Of a DNA stretch of 64,000 nucleotides, positions 8,512 to 18,746 are shown in pieces (the stretch's first letter is position 1; each line of letters starts with the position of its first letter). The notes below the pieces were generated by a model. The model had not been told where the DNA came from. It made no database searches and saw only the letters and a program-made list of their open reading frames with translations. This DNA comes from Pseudomonas mendocina (lineage in GTDB: Bacteria; Pseudomonadota; Gammaproteobacteria; Pseudomonadales; Pseudomonadaceae), in the NCBI RefSeq assembly GCF_003008615.1, contig NZ_CP027657.1, positions 3,100,001 through 3,164,000 on the forward strand, written 5' to 3'. The position numbers and the translations under genes are program-made.

Positions 8512-10377
8512 TTAGAGTTGCGGTGTCCAGGTTACGGCCAGCAGTGCGGTGCGCCCTGCGCTGTTGTAGCCGAAACGGCCATTGGGTGTACTGTAGGTGG
8601 CTTCTGCGTAATCCTTGTCCAGCAGGTTATCCAGCTTCAGGCTAAGCCCCAGTTCCTCATTGGCCTGCCAGGCTGCGCGGAGGCTGAGCAGGCCGTAGCC
8701 ACTCATTTCGATCTCGTTGTCGGCATCGTCGTAGCGACCACTGAGCGCACGCCAGCCGGCTCCGAGCGAGACGTCACCAAAACGGCGGTCGATATCCAGA
8801 CTCAATGTGCGTTTGGCGCGGCGCTGCAGGGTATGGCCGCTGGCGCGGTCACGTGGGTCGATCAGGGCCAGAGAGAGATTGCCCTGCCAACCGAACAGTT
8901 CCTGTTGTACGGCTGCTTCGAAGCCATTGATGCGTGCTGTCTGCACGTTCTGCGGGATGAAGTTCTCGTCCAGAACGATGGCGTCCTCGATCTCGGTGCG
9001 GTACACGGACGTCTGCAGGGAGCCCGTGTCGCTGTAGCGGCTGCGCCACTGCAGTTCGTAGCTTTTGGAACGTTCCGGGGCGAGGTCGGGGTTGGCGCTG
9101 GCAAAGCACATGCCACCAAAGCAGAAATCCGGGTAATACAAGTCGTTGAAGGTCGGCGCGCGGAAACCTTCGCTATACGACAGGATCAGGTCGTTGGCAT
9201 TGTTGAGGGGCAAGGTCAATGCTGCGTTCCAGGTGTTCTCGCTACCGAATTGTTGGTTGTCGTCGTGGCGCACTCCCAGCTCGGTCGAGAACGTTTCTCC
9301 GGTATAACGATGCTGGACGAAGGCCGCTCGGTTCCAGCGTGAGTCCTCGACGAAATCCGTCGTGCCCTGCGCTCGATCTTCATACCAGTCCAGCCCCAGC
9401 AGCAGTTGGTGGTTTTCGTTGAGTGTCAGAGTGTTCAGCCAATTGGCTGCGTCACGATAGGTATTGAATTGGCTGATAGTGCCGCCTGGCTGATCGTTGC
9501 CACTGTCGCGCTTGTCTTCGCTATGACCCAGTTCCAGGCGACTGCTCCATACCTCGTTGAAGCGTGCATCGAGGAAGCCAGAGATGCTGCTGAGCAAGAA
9601 GTCGGTAGTCGGCAGAGACCCGGTAAAGACATCGTCGTATTCCACCTGTCCGCGCTGTTCGAGCGCACTGAAGCCAATTTGTAGATCGTCGTTGAAACGG
9701 TGCGAAAGATTCAGACTGAGTGAGCGATTGCGGTAGGCGTCGTCGTCGCCATTGGCACCGAAACTGTCGCGGGTCGCGTCAATACCGGCTGTCTCATCCA
9801 GAGCGGCGCCCAGATGAAAGCGAGTGCGTTCGTCGCCGCCGGAGAGACCGAGGCTGCGTTGGTAAGTGCTGTCGCTGCCAGCGGCCAGGCGGGCGTAAGG
9901 CTTGAGACCCAGTCCATCGCCCTGGCGGGTGAAAATCTGGATCACCCCGCCAATGGCGTCAGAGCCGTAGAGCGCCGAACGGGCGCCGCGTACGACTTCG
10001 ATACGCTCGATCTGATCGGGGGCGAGAAACTCCAGGCTGCTGGTGCCGCTGGAGGCGGCCGCGATACGTTGGCCGTCGACCAGTACCAGGGTTTGTGCCG
10101 TGCTGGTGCCGCGCAGGAACACGCCCGTCTGGCTGCCGACACCGCCAGTACGGACGATGCTGAGACCTGGCACGCGCTCCAGCAACTCGGTAACGCTACT
10201 GGCCTGCAGGCGTTCGATATCGTCCCGCTCGAAGACGGTGGTAGCCGCAGTAGCCTGCGCTTGCGGTTCGGCCAGACGTCCGGAGGTGACCACCAGAGGC
10301 TCGGTCGTATAAGGCTCTGCGGCCAGTGCAAGGCCGGGCATGACGGCGATGGCCAGCGCCAGACGGGACAGTTTCAT
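8512..10377 (-). CDS. btuB: TonB-dependent vitamin B12 receptor
   Basis: This outer-membrane receptor imports cobalamin with energy from TonB. The 621-residue precursor has a Sec signal (MKLSRLALAIAVMPGLALA). A TonB-box-like PLVVTSGR follows about seven residues after cleavage. The plug domain has LQASSVTELLERVPGLSIVRTGG and RIEVVRGARSALYGSDAIGGVI, and the barrel ends in an aromatic/hydrophobic residue. The cobalamin riboswitch upstream makes the B12 assignment firm. The gene points toward btuF and away from dxs's start. Confidence 0.93.
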   Translation of the reverse strand: MKLSRLALAIAVMPGLALAAEPYTTEPLVVTSGRLAEPQAQATAATTVFERDDIERLQASSVTELLERVPGLSIVRTGGVGSQTGVFLRGTSTAQTLVLVDGQRIAAASSGTSSLEFLAPDQIERIEVVRGARSALYGSDAIGGVIQIFTRQGDGLGLKPYARLAAGSDSTYQRSLGLSGGDERTRFHLGAALDETAGIDATRDSFGANGDDDAYRNRSLSLNLSHRFNDDLQIGFSALEQRGQVEYDDVFTGSLPTTDFLLSSISGFLDARFNEVWSSRLELGHSEDKRDSGNDQPGGTISQFNTYRDAANWLNTLTLNENHQLLLGLDWYEDRAQGTTDFVEDSRWNRAAFVQHRYTGETFSTELGVRHDDNQQFGSENTWNAALTLPLNNANDLILSYSEGFRAPTFNDLYYPDFCFGGMCFASANPDLAPERSKSYELQWRSRYSDTGSLQTSVYRTEIEDAIVLDENFIPQNVQTARINGFEAAVQQELFGWQGNLSLALIDPRDRASGHTLQRRAKRTLSLDIDRRFGDVSLGAGWRALSGRYDDADNEIEMSGYGLLSLRAAWQANEELGLSLKLDNLLDKDYAEATYSTPNGRFGYNSAGRTALLAVTWTPQL

Positions 10378-10474
10378 TCTCTTTCCTCAAAGGTCGGCAG
10401 ACTTTCGAGGAGGGCAGGAGCAAGCGCGCAGGGCGGCGCTTGACCGTGCTGCCCTCCGCAACACCAGTCGCACC

Positions 10475-10670
10475 GCCTTGGCCGGTCTCCGGGCTCTCGA
10501 CCCGCGCCCGCCTTCCCAGGTTGCCCCAGTGGCTGTTGGACGCGGCGCACGCTCAGCGCGTGCAGTCGATTACCGTTGCGGGGGCAGCGCCGGGATTGCT
10601 CATGACGAGCGCACCGGCTTCCCGTTTAACACTGCTTGCGCAGCGCACCCTGGCGGAACATGAAGTGCGC
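10475..10670 (-). ncRNA. Cobalamin riboswitch
   Basis: Read on the minus strand, the region contains the B12-box core AACAGCCACTGGGG and ends GAGCCCGGAGACCGGCC, both hallmark blocks of the AdoCbl riboswitch. The conserved GGTGCGCTGCG-type 5' stem lies near 10650. It precedes btuB by about 100 bases, so high cobalamin should repress the receptor. The boundaries are approximate. Confidence 0.9.
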
Positions 10671-10739
10671 GAACCTTAGTGCGCACGCATATGAATGACA
10701 AGCAAGCTCCGCTCATTCAACGATGAGCGGGCTTCATGC

Positions 10740-12635
10740 TCAGGCCTGAAGCAAATCCAGACGCTGACGTACCGCGCGTTCGATGCCGGCTTCGTCGAGG
10801 CCGCACTCGGCAAGCATCTGACTCGGTTTCGCGTGCTCGACGTAGTAGTCGGGCAGGCCCAGGTGCAGCATCGGCACCTGGCGGTTCTCGGCGGCGAAGA
10901 ATTCGCTGACCGCACTGCCAGCGCCGCCCATGATGCTGTTTTCCTCGATGGTCACCAGCAGCGCGTGGTTGCCCGCCAGTTCGCGCAGCAGGGCTTCGTC
11001 CAGCGGTTTGACGAAGCGCATGTCGACCACCGTGGCGTCCAGGGTTTCACCCACACGCAGGGCTTCGGCCAGTTGCACGCCGAAGGCCAGCAGGGCGACG
11101 CCCTTGCCCTGGCGGCGTACCACGGCTTTGCCAATCTCCAACGGCTCCAGACCAGCATCGAGCGCTGCATTGGGGCCAGTGCCGCGCGGGTAGCGAACCG
11201 CTGCAGGACCGTCGAACAGGTGGCCGGTGGTGAGCATGCGGCGCATCTCGTTCTCGTCGCTCGGCGTCATCACCAGCATGCCGGGGATGCAGCGCAGGTA
11301 GGACAGATCGAAGCTGCCGGCATGGGTCGGGCCGTCTTCGCCGACCAGGCCGGCACGGTCGATGGCGAACAGCACATCAAGGTGCTGCACGGCCACGTCG
11401 TGGATCAGTTGGTCATAGGCGCGCTGGAGGAAGGTGGAGTAGATCGCCACCACCGGCTTGGCGCCTTCGCAGGCCATGCCGGCCGCGAGGGTCACGGCGT
11501 GCTGCTCGGCAATGGCGACGTCGAAGTAGCGCTCGGGGAAGCGCTCGCTGAAATCCACCAGATCCGAGCCTTCCTTCATCGCCGGGGTGATACCGACCAG
11601 GCGCGCGTCCTGCTCGGCCATGTCGCACAGCCACTGGCCGAACACGTTGGAATATTTCGGGCCGCTGGGTTTCTTCGGGGCGGCGACCGGGGTTACCGGT
11701 TCCAGCTTGGTGATGGCGTGGTAGCCGATCGGGTCGGCCTCGGCAGGGGCGAAGCCCTTGCCCTTCTTGGTCACCACATGCAGGAACTGCGGCCCGTCGA
11801 GGTCGCGCATATTGCGCAGCGTTGCGAGCAGGGTGGGCAGGTCGTGGCCATCGATGGGGCCGACGTAGTTCCAGCCTAGTTCTTCGAACAGGGTACCGGG
11901 CACCAGCATGCCCTTGGCGTGTTCCTCGACCTTGCGCGCGATTTCCCAGGCGCCGGGCAGGCGCGAGAGGATCTTCTTGCTGCCCTCGCGCATGCTGGCG
12001 TAGGTACGGCTGGAGATGATCTTGGCCAGGTAGTTGGACAGGCCGCCGACATTCTTGGAGATCGACATGTCGTTGTCGTTGAGGATCACCAGCATGTTGG
12101 CGCCGACGTCGGTGGCGTGGTTGAGCGCTTCGAAGGCCATGCCGGCAGTCAGTGCGCCGTCGCCGATCACCGCCACGCTCTTGCGCTTTTCGCCCTTCAG
12201 GCGGGCGGCAATGGCCATGCCCAGCGCCGCGCTGATGCTGGTGCTGGAGTGGCCGACGCCGAAGGTGTCGTACTCACTCTCGCTGCGCCGCGGGAAGGCG
12301 GCCAGACCGTCCTTCTGGCGCAGGCTGCCCATGCGCTCGCGACGACCGGTGAGGATCTTGTGCGGGTAGGCTTGGTGGCCGACGTCCCACACCAGACGGT
12401 CATCGGGGGTGTCGAAGACGTAATGCAGGGCGATGGTCAGCTCGATCACGCCGAGGCCGGCACCGAAGTGCCCGCCGCTCTGGCCAACGCTGTAGAGCAG
12501 GTATTGGCGCAGTTCGTCAGCGAGGGTTTCCAGGTCCGCTTCGGCCAGGCGGCGCAGTTCGTCCGGCGTGTTGGCGCTGTCGAGCAGCGGCGTCAACGGG
12601 CGCTCGCGGGGGATCTCGTGGAAAGTGGTCGGCAT
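10740..12635 (-). CDS. dxs: 1-deoxy-D-xylulose-5-phosphate synthase
   Basis: Dxs joins pyruvate and glyceraldehyde 3-phosphate using thiamine diphosphate, the first step of the MEP isoprenoid route. The 631-residue protein shows the family opening ([15 protein letters not shown]), the cofactor motif [17 protein letters not shown]...NDNDMSIS, the transketolase-type middle domain and the C-terminal VEENS-like segment [15 protein letters not shown]. In P. aeruginosa dxs is followed directly by ispA and xseB. Here two genes are inserted between them on the same strand. Confidence 0.97.
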   Translation of the reverse strand: MPTTFHEIPRERPLTPLLDSANTPDELRRLAEADLETLADELRQYLLYSVGQSGGHFGAGLGVIELTIALHYVFDTPDDRLVWDVGHQAYPHKILTGRRERMGSLRQKDGLAAFPRRSESEYDTFGVGHSSTSISAALGMAIAARLKGEKRKSVAVIGDGALTAGMAFEALNHATDVGANMLVILNDNDMSISKNVGGLSNYLAKIISSRTYASMREGSKKILSRLPGAWEIARKVEEHAKGMLVPGTLFEELGWNYVGPIDGHDLPTLLATLRNMRDLDGPQFLHVVTKKGKGFAPAEADPIGYHAITKLEPVTPVAAPKKPSGPKYSNVFGQWLCDMAEQDARLVGITPAMKEGSDLVDFSERFPERYFDVAIAEQHAVTLAAGMACEGAKPVVAIYSTFLQRAYDQLIHDVAVQHLDVLFAIDRAGLVGEDGPTHAGSFDLSYLRCIPGMLVMTPSDENEMRRMLTTGHLFDGPAAVRYPRGTGPNAALDAGLEPLEIGKAVVRRQGKGVALLAFGVQLAEALRVGETLDATVVDMRFVKPLDEALLRELAGNHALLVTIEENSIMGGAGSAVSEFFAAENRQVPMLHLGLPDYYVEHAKPSQMLAECGLDEAGIERAVRQRLDLLQA

Positions 12636-12717
12636 CAGGCGAATCGTTATAGGTGTAAAAGATGCGGCAGTTTACCTGATGCCAGGAAAACAGCCCAATC
12701 CGCTGACCACATCGCCG

Positions 12718-13668
12718 TTACCGGTAGTGTCTTGCGAGGAAATCCAGCAGCAGGGCGCTGACCCGTTCTCCGCATTCGGCCTGCAGCCAGTGGCCTGCAC
12801 CCGGCAGGTCGTGGCGTTCCAGGTGCGGCACCTTGTCGCCCATGCGTTTCAGGGTCGGCGCCTCGAAGCGGCCCACCGGATCGTTCTCCCCAAGCAGGAA
12901 CAGCGTCGGCTGTGTCACCTGCAACTCGGCAAGGTGCTCACTGCGCTGCCAGTTGCGCTCGAAGTTGCGGTACCAGTTCAGTGCGCCGCGAAAGCCGTGG
13001 CGCTCGAAGGTGCGCAGGTAGTGAGCGAACATCGCCTCGCTGCACCAGGGCGGCAGCGGCAGGTCATCCGGCATGCCATCGAACAGCCGTGCATCAGCCG
13101 GTTTGTCCGTTGCCAGCAGGGCATCGCCGAGGCCGCCGAGCAGCAGGCGCAGGCTGCGGCCGATGTCTTCGTCCAGTTCGGCCTCGGCCACGCCTGGCTG
13201 CTGGAAGTAGATGATGTAGTGGAAGCGCCCGGCGTAGGCCTCGCGCATCATCTCGATGGCCGGGCGTTTCGGCCGGCCGCCGAAGGGTACCGACAGCGCG
13301 CCGAGCGCCTTGACCCGTTCAGGTTCCAGCAGCGCCAGGTGCCAGGCCACCGGCGCGCCCCAGTCATGGCCGACCACCGCCACCTCGCGCTGGCCAAGCA
13401 TGTCCATGGCCGCCTGGATATCGCCGCACAGGGTGAGCAGGTCATAGGCCGCCGGATCAGTTGGCGCGCTGCTGGCGCCGTAGCCGCGCATCTCCGGGGC
13501 GAACACCCGGTAGCCGGCGGCGGCCAGCGCCTCGATTTGCGGGTGCCAGGCGTACCAGCACTCGGGAAAGCCATGCAGCAGCCACACCGGCTTGCCGTGC
13601 TCGGGGCCGGCGCTGTACAGGCTGAGTTCGATGCCGTTGACGGCGAGCAGGCGGTGGTCGAAGTGCAT
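12718..13668 (-). CDS. Alpha/beta hydrolase, epoxide-hydrolase-like
   Basis: The 316-residue protein has HGFPECWYAW near residues 32-41 (oxyanion HGxP), the nucleophile elbow GHDWG with Asp102, and a late GAGHW with His293. An Asp nucleophile with HGxP is the epoxide hydrolase/haloalkane dehalogenase pattern, and the HGFPE form favours epoxide hydrolase. The start at 13668 follows AAGGAA. A longer reading would run back into the carboxylase gene. It lies ten bases downstream of the carboxylase gene and is probably co-transcribed. The true substrate is unknown. Confidence 0.82.
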   Translation of the reverse strand: MHFDHRLLAVNGIELSLYSAGPEHGKPVWLLHGFPECWYAWHPQIEALAAAGYRVFAPEMRGYGASSAPTDPAAYDLLTLCGDIQAAMDMLGQREVAVVGHDWGAPVAWHLALLEPERVKALGALSVPFGGRPKRPAIEMMREAYAGRFHYIIYFQQPGVAEAELDEDIGRSLRLLLGGLGDALLATDKPADARLFDGMPDDLPLPPWCSEAMFAHYLRTFERHGFRGALNWYRNFERNWQRSEHLAELQVTQPTLFLLGENDPVGRFEAPTLKRMGDKVPHLERHDLPGAGHWLQAECGERVSALLLDFLARHYR

Positions 13669-13678
13669 GGATAATTCC

Positions 13679-16600
13679 TTACCAGGTGTCGACGAAGGGG
13701 CGTTTCTTGCCATCACGCTGCGGCGGACGCGGCGCCGCATTGAGCCCGCGCAGCAGCCAGACGCGGCTGTCGGCGGGATCGATCACGGCATCGATCTCCA
13801 GATAGCTGGCCATGTTCAGCGCCTTGCCGTTTTCGTAGGCCTTGGCCACCAGCTTGTCGAACAGCGCCTGGCGCGCGGCCTCATCCGGCTGGGCCGCCAG
13901 CTCCTTGGCGAAGCCCAGGCGCACTGCGCCTTCCAGGCCCATGGCGCCGAACTCGCCACTGGGCCAGGCGGCGGTGAACAGCGGCGAGTGGAAGCTGCCG
14001 GCCGCCATGGCCTGGGCGCCGAGGCCGTAGCCCTTGCGCAGCACCAGGGTGAAAAAGGGCACCGTGAGGCTGGCGGCGCTGACGAATAGGCGCGAGACAT
14101 GACGCACCGTGGCCTGCTTCTCCGCGTCCGGCCCGACCATGAAGCCGGGGGTGTCGCACAGCGAGACGATGGGCAGGTCATGCGCTTCGCACAGTTGCAG
14201 GAAGCGCGCGGCCTTATCGCCGGCCACGGCATCGATGGCGCCACCCAGGTGCGCGGGGTTGTTGGCGATCAGGCCGAACGGCTTGCCTTCGATGCGGATC
14301 AGTGCGGTGATCAGGCCGGGGGCGAACTGGCGGCGCAGTTCCAGCAGGCTGCCGTCGTCGGCCAGCAGCTCGATCACCTTGCGGATGTCGTACACGCGCA
14401 GGCGGTTTTCCGGGATCACGTGGCGCAACTCGCGGACATCGCTGCATTGCCAGTCGGTCAACGGGCCCTGGAAATAGCCCAGGTACTGCTTGGCCACGGC
14501 GACCGCTTCGGTTTCGTCCTCCACCAGCACGTCGATCACCCCATTGGGGCCTTGCACGCTGGTCGGGCCGACCTGCTCGGGGGTGAAACTGCCGAGGCCA
14601 CCGCCTTCGATCATCGCCGGGCCGGCCATGCCGATGGTCGCGTTACGGGTGGCGATGATCACGTCACAGCAGCCGAGCAGCGCGGCGTTGCCGGCGAAGC
14701 AGCGGCCGGAGACCACACCCACCGTCGGCACCAGGCCGGAGAGCTTGGCCATGGCGACGAAGGTGTGGCAGTCCAGCCCGGCCACGCCGACGAAGTCGGT
14801 ATCGCCCGGTCGGCCGCCGCCACCTTCGGCGAACAGCACAACCGGCAGGCGCCATTTCTCGGCCAGGGCCAGCATGCGGTCGGTCTTCTTGTGGTTCATC
14901 ACGCCCTGAGTACCGGCGAACACCGTGTAGTCGTAGGCGATGGCCATGCAGCGCGTGGCCTCGGCGCCGAAGCTCGCGGCGTTCACCGTGCCGATACCGG
15001 CGACCAGGCCGTCGGCCGGGCTCAGCTCCAGCAGTTCCTCGGGTGAGCGCCGACGGCGCTGGGCGGCCAGGGCCATGGCGCCGTATTCGATAAAACTGTC
15101 TGCATCGAGCAAGTCCGCCAGGTTTTCCCGCACGGTGCGCTGGCCGGTCTTACGCCTTTTCGTCACGGCCTCGGGGCGACGCGCATCGGTCAGGCGGGCA
15201 TGGCGCTCCAGCACTTCGGCTAGGTCGGCGCGGATATGCGCCAGGTCGACTGCCTGCTCGCCGTGGGCGTCGAGGCCATCCACCTCGGCAGGTTCCAGGA
15301 ACGCCAGCGCCTGGCCTTCACCGATGGCGTCACCGGGCGCTACGGCCAGCACACGGACGATGCCGCTGTGCTCGGCCTTGACCTCGAATTCCATCTTCAT
15401 CGCTTCCAGCACGGCGATGCGCTGGCCGGTGGCTACGGCATCGCCCTCGGCCACCGCCAGGCTGACCAGCACGCCAGCACTGGGGGCATTCAGGGCCAGC
15501 GTGCAGGGCGGGGCATCGACACTGGCCTGGGCGCTTTGCAGCGTGGCGTCAGTGGCAAAGTAACGATGTGGATGGGCCTGATCGCGAGGGGCCAGCAACT
15601 CGCCCAAATGACGCTCGACGTAGGTGGTGTCGACCTGGTTGGCGATCACCGCCTCGCAGTGCAACAGGTTCTGCAGCAGGTGCTGGTTGCTCGCCACACC
15701 GTCGAGGCGGAACTCGCACAGCCCCCGATAGGCACGGCGCAGGGCGCTGGGGTAATCGCTGGCGCTGGCAATCAGCTTGGCGATCAGCGAGTCGTAGGCC
15801 GGGCTGACGGTATAGCCGGCATAGCCGCAGCCATCCACACGCAGACCGGGGCCGGAGGGTGGTTGGTAGGCCGCGAGCACGCCTGCGGCCGGGCGCGCCG
15901 TACCGTCGGCGAGCAGGGTTTCCAGATTCAGGCGCACCTGCACGGCATAGCCTTTTGCAGGCGGTGGCGTGAGCAGACCCAGCTCGGCCAGGCTTTTGCC
16001 GGCGGCCAGGTGCAACTGCGTGTGCAGCAGATCGACGCCAGTGACCTGCTCGGTGACGGTGTGCTCCACCTGCACGCGCGGGTTGGCTTCCATGAAGTAG
16101 AAGCGCCCTGGTTGGTCGAGGTCGAGCAGGAACTCGAAGGTGCCGATGCCGCGATACTGCACCTCGGCGGCCAGGCGCAGGGCGCTGGCGATGATGGCGT
16201 CACGGGTGGCTGCGTCGAGATCGGGGCTGGGCGCGATCTCCACCAGCTTCTGATGGCGGCGTTGCAGGCTGCAGTCGCGCTCCCACAGGTGACTGACTGT
16301 GCCGCTGCCGTCGCCGAGCACCTGCACTTCGATATGCCGGGCGCGGCGCATGCGCTTTTCCACGTACAGCGCGCCACTACCGAATGCGCCCTGGGCCTCG
16401 GAGGCGCAGCGGGCGAAGGCATCGGTCAATTGCGCCGGATCGTCCACCGCACGCATGCCGCGCCCGCCGCCACCAGCCAGGGCCTTGAGCATCACGCTGC
16501 CGTGTTCGGCGAGAAAGGCGGCGGCCTGCTCCAGCGTCACTGGACGGTTGATACCGGGCACCAGGGGGACGCCGCAGCGTTCGGCGAGATCGCGGGCGGC

Positions 16601-16951
16601 GGCCTTGTCGCCGAACAGTTGCAGCGCTTCTGGCGAGGGGCCGATGAAGGTCAATCCGGCTGTCTGGCAACGGCTGGCGAACTCGGCGTTTTCGGCGAGA
16701 AAGCCGTAGCCGGGGTGGATGGCCGTGCAGCCCTGATCATGGGCAATGGCGATCAGCTGATCCATGTCCAGATAGGCGGCCACGCCGCGTCCTGCGAGCG
16801 GCAATGCCAGATCCGCCTTGCGCGTGTGCAGGCAGGCGCTGTCGTTTTCGGCGTACACCGCAACGCTGCGGATACCGAGGTCGGCGCAGGCCTGGGCGAT
16901 GCGAATGGCGATCTCGCCGCGGTTGGCGATCAGCAGGGCTGGGAAGGGCAT
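13679..16951 (-). CDS. Single-chain biotin-dependent acyl-CoA carboxylase (BC-BCCP-CT fusion)
   Basis: The 1090-residue chain contains a biotin carboxylase (residues 1 to about 450: LIANRGEIAIRIAQA, HPGYGFLAENAEF, GGGGRGMR, FMEANPRVQVEHTVTE). A biotinyl domain follows with AMKM, where Lys519 is the expected biotin site. A carboxyltransferase makes up about residues 570-1090 (ALLGCCDVIIATRNATIGMAGPAMI and FGLIANNP). Most bacterial enzymes split these over two or more subunits. The all-in-one layout resembles the single-chain long-chain acyl-CoA carboxylases described in some bacteria. The substrate cannot be read from the sequence. It is encoded upstream of the epoxide-hydrolase-like gene. Confidence 0.88.
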   Translation of the reverse strand: MPFPALLIANRGEIAIRIAQACADLGIRSVAVYAENDSACLHTRKADLALPLAGRGVAAYLDMDQLIAIAHDQGCTAIHPGYGFLAENAEFASRCQTAGLTFIGPSPEALQLFGDKAAARDLAERCGVPLVPGINRPVTLEQAAAFLAEHGSVMLKALAGGGGRGMRAVDDPAQLTDAFARCASEAQGAFGSGALYVEKRMRRARHIEVQVLGDGSGTVSHLWERDCSLQRRHQKLVEIAPSPDLDAATRDAIIASALRLAAEVQYRGIGTFEFLLDLDQPGRFYFMEANPRVQVEHTVTEQVTGVDLLHTQLHLAAGKSLAELGLLTPPPAKGYAVQVRLNLETLLADGTARPAAGVLAAYQPPSGPGLRVDGCGYAGYTVSPAYDSLIAKLIASASDYPSALRRAYRGLCEFRLDGVASNQHLLQNLLHCEAVIANQVDTTYVERHLGELLAPRDQAHPHRYFATDATLQSAQASVDAPPCTLALNAPSAGVLVSLAVAEGDAVATGQRIAVLEAMKMEFEVKAEHSGIVRVLAVAPGDAIGEGQALAFLEPAEVDGLDAHGEQAVDLAHIRADLAEVLERHARLTDARRPEAVTKRRKTGQRTVRENLADLLDADSFIEYGAMALAAQRRRRSPEELLELSPADGLVAGIGTVNAASFGAEATRCMAIAYDYTVFAGTQGVMNHKKTDRMLALAEKWRLPVVLFAEGGGGRPGDTDFVGVAGLDCHTFVAMAKLSGLVPTVGVVSGRCFAGNAALLGCCDVIIATRNATIGMAGPAMIEGGGLGSFTPEQVGPTSVQGPNGVIDVLVEDETEAVAVAKQYLGYFQGPLTDWQCSDVRELRHVIPENRLRVYDIRKVIELLADDGSLLELRRQFAPGLITALIRIEGKPFGLIANNPAHLGGAIDAVAGDKAARFLQLCEAHDLPIVSLCDTPGFMVGPDAEKQATVRHVSRLFVSAASLTVPFFTLVLRKGYGLGAQAMAAGSFHSPLFTAAWPSGEFGAMGLEGAVRLGFAKELAAQPDEAARQALFDKLVAKAYENGKALNMASYLEIDAVIDPADSRVWLLRGLNAAPRPPQRDGKKRPFVDTW

Positions 16952-17066
16952 GGCGGCTCCGGACGTCTTGTCGTTATGGAGCCATCTTAGGTGGCTGGCT
17001 GCTGGGGTAAAGCAAGCCTTATGCGGCGATCATGCGGTCATAGATGACAATGATGGAGCAGGCCGG

Positions 17067-17096
17067 CCATCGCGGCTGAAGCCGCTCCCACAAGAG
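17067..17096. repeat. REP-like element
   Basis: GCGGCTGAAGCCGCTCCCAC is the core of a widespread Pseudomonas REP palindrome. It lies just downstream of the DUF2388 gene, between it and the carboxylase start. Confidence 0.6.
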
Positions 17097-17141
17097 CAGC
17101 CTAGCTGCATCGCCCAGGTTTTCAGAGGCGCCCGAGTCGGT

Positions 17142-17450
17142 TCAGCGCAACGAGGCGATGGCCAGTGCGACCTGCATGTCGCTGCTATCTGCATCCGCAT
17201 GGTCGCGGCGGTACTGTCGTAGCGCGCTTTCCAGCCGTGCGCCGCGAATGTCGCCGGCCGAGGCAACGTAGGCCAGGGCATCGTCACGGGCGCTCTGGTA
17301 GGGACGCAGCGCATTGCTGGTGGAGGCGGTGATGCCGGCGGTACCGAGGCTGCTGCCCACGGTGAAGTGGTCGGTCGAGTTGCCTTGCCCGTCCATGCCC
17401 CAGGCCTGGCCGGCACTGAGCATGAAGAGCAGGGCAAGGGCTCGCTTCAT
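17142..17450 (-). CDS. DUF2388 family small exported protein
   Basis: The 102-residue protein has a signal peptide (MKRALALLFMLSAGQAWG). Its tail pattern is ARDDALAYVASAGDIRGARLESALRQYRR...DMQVALAIASL, which I recognise as the DUF2388 signature found in paralogous sets in pseudomonads. It starts eight bases after the ispA stop, so it can share the xseB-ispA transcript. The function is unknown. A longer frame that would begin inside ispA is ruled out by the signal peptide. Confidence 0.82.
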   Translation of the reverse strand: MKRALALLFMLSAGQAWGMDGQGNSTDHFTVGSSLGTAGITASTSNALRPYQSARDDALAYVASAGDIRGARLESALRQYRRDHADADSSDMQVALAIASLR

Positions 17451-17457
17451 GCGTCGG

Positions 17458-18345
17458 TCAGCTGCGCCGCTCGACGATGTAACGCGCCAGCTCGCGCAGC
17501 GGTTCAGCACTGTTGCCGAACGGGCGCAGCACGTGCAGGGCCTGGTCGCGCAGTTCCAGGGCATAGTCCTTGGCGGCGTCGAGGCCGAGCAGGGCGGGGT
17601 AGGTGGGTTTGTCGTGGGCTTCGTCCTTGCCCTGGGTCTTGCCCAGGGTGGCGGTGTCGCTCTCCACGTCGAGGATGTCGTCCTGCACCTGGAAGGCCAG
17701 GCCGATGGCGCGGGCATATTGCAGCAAGGCCTTACGCGCCAGTTCGTCGGTATTGCCGCTGGCCAGGGCACCGAGCGCCACGCTGGCTTCGATCAGGGCG
17801 CCGGTCTTGTGCCGGTGCATGACTTCCAGCGCCTGCTGGTCGAGCTGCAGGCCGACCGAACCCAGGTCGATGGCCTGGCCGCCGACCATACCGGCAGGGC
17901 CCGCTGCACGGCTCAGCAGCTCGATCATCTGCAGGCGGACTTCCGCCTCCTGCGGGTTACGGCGGCGGTCGGCGAGTACCTCGAACGCCAGGCTCTGCAG
18001 CGCATCGCCGGCGAGGATGGCGCTGGCTTCGTCGAAGGCCTTGTGCGTGGTCGGTTGGCCGCGGCGCAGGTCGTCGTCGTCCATCGCCGGCAGGTCGTCA
18101 TGCACCAGCGAATAGGCATGGATCAGCTCTACCGCGCAGGCCGCGCCGTCGGCACGCTCCAGATCACCTTCGAGGGTTTCGCAGGCGGCGTAGACCAGCA
18201 GCGGGCGCACGCGCTTGCCGCCATTCATGACGCTGTAGCGCATGGCCTGGTAGAGCCGTTCGAGTTCTGTGCGCGGTGCTTGGAACAGCTGTTCCAGAGC
18301 GGTGTCGACGCGGGTCTGGCAGCGCTTCTGGTACGCCGCGATCAT
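17458..18345 (-). CDS. ispA: Geranyl/farnesyl diphosphate synthase
   Basis: IspA condenses isopentenyl diphosphate with allylic diphosphates to C15. The 295-residue protein has the first aspartate-rich motif [10 protein letters not shown] (about residues 84-93), the second QVQDDILD, and the GGKRVRP start motif. It begins inside the xseB stop (four-base overlap). It works downstream of Dxs in the same pathway, consistent with the dxs-ispA-xseB grouping in pseudomonads. Confidence 0.96.
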   Translation of the reverse strand: MIAAYQKRCQTRVDTALEQLFQAPRTELERLYQAMRYSVMNGGKRVRPLLVYAACETLEGDLERADGAACAVELIHAYSLVHDDLPAMDDDDLRRGQPTTHKAFDEASAILAGDALQSLAFEVLADRRRNPQEAEVRLQMIELLSRAAGPAGMVGGQAIDLGSVGLQLDQQALEVMHRHKTGALIEASVALGALASGNTDELARKALLQYARAIGLAFQVQDDILDVESDTATLGKTQGKDEAHDKPTYPALLGLDAAKDYALELRDQALHVLRPFGNSAEPLRELARYIVERRS

Positions 18346-18584
18346 GCGGATTCGTCCGTGTCGAAGGGCGCTGCCTGCAATTCACCGTCGCGCTCCAGCA
18401 GGATCTGCACCTTCTGCTCGGCCTGGGCCAGGGCGGCCTGGCATTCACGGGTCAGGCCGATGCCCTGTTCGAAGGCAGTCAGGGAGTCTTCCAGCGACAG
18501 CTCGCCGCTCTCCAGGCGCTCGACCAGAGTCTGCAACTCGGCGAGGGAGTGTTCGAAGTCGGGGGCGGCTTTCTTGCGGGCCAT
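18342..18584 (-). CDS. xseB: Exodeoxyribonuclease VII small subunit
   Basis: The 80-residue protein has the diagnostic segment [33 protein letters not shown], a helical hairpin that binds the XseA C terminus. The start at 18584 gives the family N terminus ([11 protein letters not shown]). An upstream in-frame extension runs into the REP-rich spacer. It overlaps the ispA start, the usual coupling in gammaproteobacteria. Confidence 0.95.
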   Translation of the reverse strand: MARKKAAPDFEHSLAELQTLVERLESGELSLEDSLTAFEQGIGLTRECQAALAQAEQKVQILLERDGELQAAPFDTDESA

Positions 18585-18686
18585 GGCGGCGAGTCTCGGG
18601 AAGCTAGAAACGGGCGCGACACTAGCAGAGCCGCGCCAGACGGGCAAATCAGCGGGCCTGAGAATATGCATCGGGATTGGGCTCTG

Positions 18687-18744
18687 CGTAGGGTGCGCTG
18701 CGCGCACCAACAAGACCGCGATGGTGCGCACGGCGCACCCTACG
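18687..18744. repeat. REP inverted pair
   Basis: CGTAGGGTGCGC and GCGCACCCTACG face each other, each with an internal GCGC palindrome. The pair fills the space between the xseB leader and the end of the TSUP gene, two bases past its stop. Confidence 0.75.
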
Positions 18745-18746
18745 GC

